DNA of 64,000 bases. Origin: Brevipalpus yothersi (Eukaryota; Arthropoda; Arachnida; Trombidiformes; Tenuipalpidae). The stretch lies in the NCBI GenBank assembly GCA_003956705.1, contig QZCP01000778.1:252331-316330 (forward strand), written 5' to 3'. Positions 62,250 to 64,000 of this stretch are shown here, one piece after another. The notes below the pieces were generated by a model. That model ran no database searches. It saw only the letters and a list, made by a program, of their open reading frames with translations, and was not told the DNA's origin. Made by a program: the position numbers and the translations under genes. Within the stretch, counting starts at the first letter, position 1, and each line of letters opens with the position of its first letter.

Positions 62250-63029
62250 ATGATCTCAAAAATCAGTGTATCTCTATTGTGCCTTTTTGCTGTGGTTCTC
62301 TGTCAAGAGACCGAGCGCAGTATTCTTGATGTTGAGGGTGAACTTCCTGCCAAACCACCGATGCTCGCCAATCAGGTCCAAAGTTTAGTAATGTCATCGT
62401 TCGAAGCTTATAGAAGACTTATTAAAGATTCTGGAGAGATTCAAGATTTCCTGAGAGAACGTCTCTGTTTGCCAACCATGGTTCGTGTCGAAAAACTTGA
62501 TCCATTGGTTCTAACCGACTCTGTGTGCTATGAACACAAAGATAAGGAGACACCTGATATTGGTAAAGTTCTCATAACTGTCGACAATATCAAATTCTAT
62601 GGACTCTCAGATTTTCGAGTGGAGAGTATTCAAAATCGTGGTCGCAATCTCAATTTCCTTCATCGTGTGCCAAAGTTGACCACAGAGGCTAATTATACTG
62701 TAGATTACTACCTATTCAATCAAATTCCATTGAGAATATCTGAAGGTGTCCTCAAGTCAGCTATCGCTGAAGCCAAGATTAACGGAACTTTCCAAATGTT
62801 CCCTGATGCACTCCACTCATGGTTCCGAGTTGCATCGGTCAACATAACCACCGCTTGTGAGGAACCCTTGGACGTTGTGGTTGAGCCAAAATATATCATC
62901 TCCGATCGATTTGTCATCAATCGAGAAACAATTTCAATTTTCAGTCAAATGATTCGCTCTGTTTTACCCAAAGTTGGTGAATTCTTAAAACTCACCTACG
63001 GAAAAGCCACCGAACTTCATCGAGCTTAA
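62250..63029 (+). CDS. Secreted TULIP-fold protein (JHBP/DUF233-like)
   Basis: A single exon of 259 residues with a clear signal peptide (MISKISVSLLCLFAVVLCQ). The mature protein starts with a helix (LANQVQSLVMSSFEAYRRLI), has a cysteine pair (C72 in RERLCLPT and C93 in DSVCYEHK) as in insect juvenile-hormone-binding-like proteins, then VLITVDNIKFYGLSDFRVES, the family hallmark, beta-rich middle segments, and a C-terminal helix (SIFSQMIRSVLPKVGEFLKL). TULIP proteins carry hydrophobic ligands in a tubular cavity; mite group 7 allergens share the fold, but I do not see specific identity with them. The ligand is unknown. The strong TATA/initiator promoter suggests high, regulated expression. Confidence 0.8.
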   Translation: MISKISVSLLCLFAVVLCQETERSILDVEGELPAKPPMLANQVQSLVMSSFEAYRRLIKDSGEIQDFLRERLCLPTMVRVEKLDPLVLTDSVCYEHKDKETPDIGKVLITVDNIKFYGLSDFRVESIQNRGRNLNFLHRVPKLTTEANYTVDYYLFNQIPLRISEGVLKSAIAEAKINGTFQMFPDALHSWFRVASVNITTACEEPLDVVVEPKYIISDRFVINRETISIFSQMIRSVLPKVGEFLKLTYGKATELHRA

Positions 63030-63747
63030 AAGCATTCACAATGCGTTCCAACGCATCACACACATTCTAATCATCCACACAAAAAAATCACAACTGATTC
63101 CTAATCATTTCCTATTCACTCCACCGCTTAACCAGTCAACTTCCTTTCCCTCTCGAAAACTGTAGTATGAAAATTATCAAATTGAAATTAAATTCATCAT
63201 TACCCTTCAACTCGATACAATTTGTTCCACCTTTCACTTCATGAAACCAATTTCAATCCATCCATCAGAAAATTTTTGAAACCTCAAATTTTCCCAGCTA
63301 ACAATCTTCAAAGATGTATCCATTCAGATTATCCTCCGATGCACAATTGTTGCAACCTAACAGTTGTATAAAATTTATTCAATCCAAAATTAAAGAAAAT
63401 TTCGAACAAAAGAAGAGAAAAAATAGTCTTCATTTCAAATTGAGCGCGCTGTATGGAAGTGAAAAGCTTTTTCCTTGAAAAATGCTTTCACTTGTTGAAA
63501 GCGGTTATGCTTAAGCCATGCCGGTTTGATGGTGAAGATGTGCCACTTCTTTGTGTTCCTGATTTTAAATTGGTCACAAGTTTAATTTTTTTAATTAATG
63601 TTGACAAAATAACACAGGACACAAGTGTATTGCTTACCTGATTGATGATTGGATCGGTTGTCATCTTGATGTTTGATGTTAATTTTGCTGATAATTTGAG
63701 TGGCTACTGATAGCTTTTGACTCTCTATTTCTCTGCCATTCATCATC
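63030..63747. other. Intergenic between the TULIP-like gene and SF3B3
   Basis: 3' UTR of the upstream gene (ATTAAA-type signals near 63187) and promoter of SF3B3. A 62-codon open frame at 63453-63641 has no recognisable feature. No repeat. Confidence 0.45.
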
Positions 63748-64000
63748 ATGCATCTTTATAATATGACCCTTCAACGGGCAACCGGTATAACACATGCCAT
63801 TCATGGCTCATTTTCGGGTACCAAGAATCAAGAGATTGCTGTGTCTCGTGGTAAAGTGCTTGAATTGTTGAGACCAGACATTAGCACTGGTAAGATACAC
63901 ACTTTGGTGTCGGTAGAAGTATTCGGTATCATACGTTCAATGATGGCTTTTCGATTGACTGGAGGCTCGAAAGATTATCTTGTTATTGGCTCTGACTCTG
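63748..64000 (+). CDS. SF3B3: Splicing factor 3b subunit 3, N-terminal 84 codons (runs off the right edge)
   Basis: From the ATG at 63748 the frame reads MHLYNMTLQRATGITHAIHG, then SFSGTKNQEIAVSRGKVLEL, LRPDISTGKIHTL, VEVFGIIRSMMAFRLTGGSK and DYLVIGSDS at the edge. This matches the highly conserved N-terminus of SF3B3 (SAP130), the WD40-like beta-propeller protein of the U2 snRNP SF3b complex, which is nuclear and essential for branch-point recognition. No intron occurs in the visible part. The remaining roughly 1130 residues lie outside. Confidence 0.96.
   Translation, partial: MHLYNMTLQRATGITHAIHGSFSGTKNQEIAVSRGKVLELLRPDISTGKIHTLVSVEVFGIIRSMMAFRLTGGSKDYLVIGSDS

Noticed and set aside
62250..63029. 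Calling the secreted TULIP-like protein a group 7 mite allergen.
   Set aside because: The fold class agrees, but the cysteine pair and IKFYGLSDF segment fit JHBP/DUF233 proteins better, and I see no group-7-specific stretch.
63453..63641. A 62-codon plus-strand frame upstream of SF3B3.
   Set aside because: No motif or signal peptide and no donor linking it in phase to SF3B3, which has its own complete start.

Overview
The window is nuclear DNA of a small-genome arthropod, most likely an acariform (astigmatan-type) mite. The signs are an AT-rich background, mostly short introns (about 60-150 nt) with clean GT...AG ends, TATA boxes paired with short 5' leaders, and animal gene families (whirlin/harmonin PDZ protein, SMARCC, Ly6/uPAR, two-pore K+ channel, class C GPCR, VPS45, ketohexokinase, SF3B3). 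Secreted cystatins and a TULIP-type secreted protein fit a mite, but species is inference. There is no prokaryotic signature. (GA)n/(CT)n microsatellites dominate the non-coding DNA and cause most of the long but meaningless open frames rich in RERE or SLSL.

Layout. 1-6.7 kb: 5' part of a minus-strand PDZ gene of the harmonin/whirlin/dyschronic family, running off the left edge. 6.7-23.4 kb: about 16.6 kb in which I find no convincing exon, full of GA/CT repeats. 23.4-29.1 kb: a small secreted-protein cluster holding two type-2-like cystatin genes, a broken third cystatin copy between them, and a four-exon secreted protein of unknown family. 29.7-34.3 kb: SMARCC/Moira (SWI/SNF core subunit), with a possible tiny divergent gene at its 5' end. 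34.5-36.1 kb: on the minus strand, a four-exon GPI-type Ly6 protein and a small two-exon gene of unknown family. 37.2-38.3 kb: a three-exon two-pore K+ channel. 39.3-55.4 kb: an orphan mGluR-like class C GPCR whose likely first exon and TATA promoter lie 12.5 kb upstream of the rest; the intron contains an assembly gap of N inside a (TC)n run. 56.7-61.6 kb: VPS45, a single-pass membrane protein and ketohexokinase, packed head to tail. 62.1-63.0 kb: a secreted TULIP/JHBP-like protein behind a good TATA/TCAGT promoter. 63.7 kb to the end: the first 84 codons of SF3B3.

Several of these genes are split over exons too short to stand out as open frames, so I assembled them by hand from splice sites and codon phase. 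I checked phase at each junction listed; none is backed by transcript data. The most interesting material is the cystatin cluster, which has lost the protease-binding motifs and contains a pseudogene, the receptor with a reduced ligand pocket and cysteine-rich linker, and the K+ channel whose 84-nt pore intron is open in frame.
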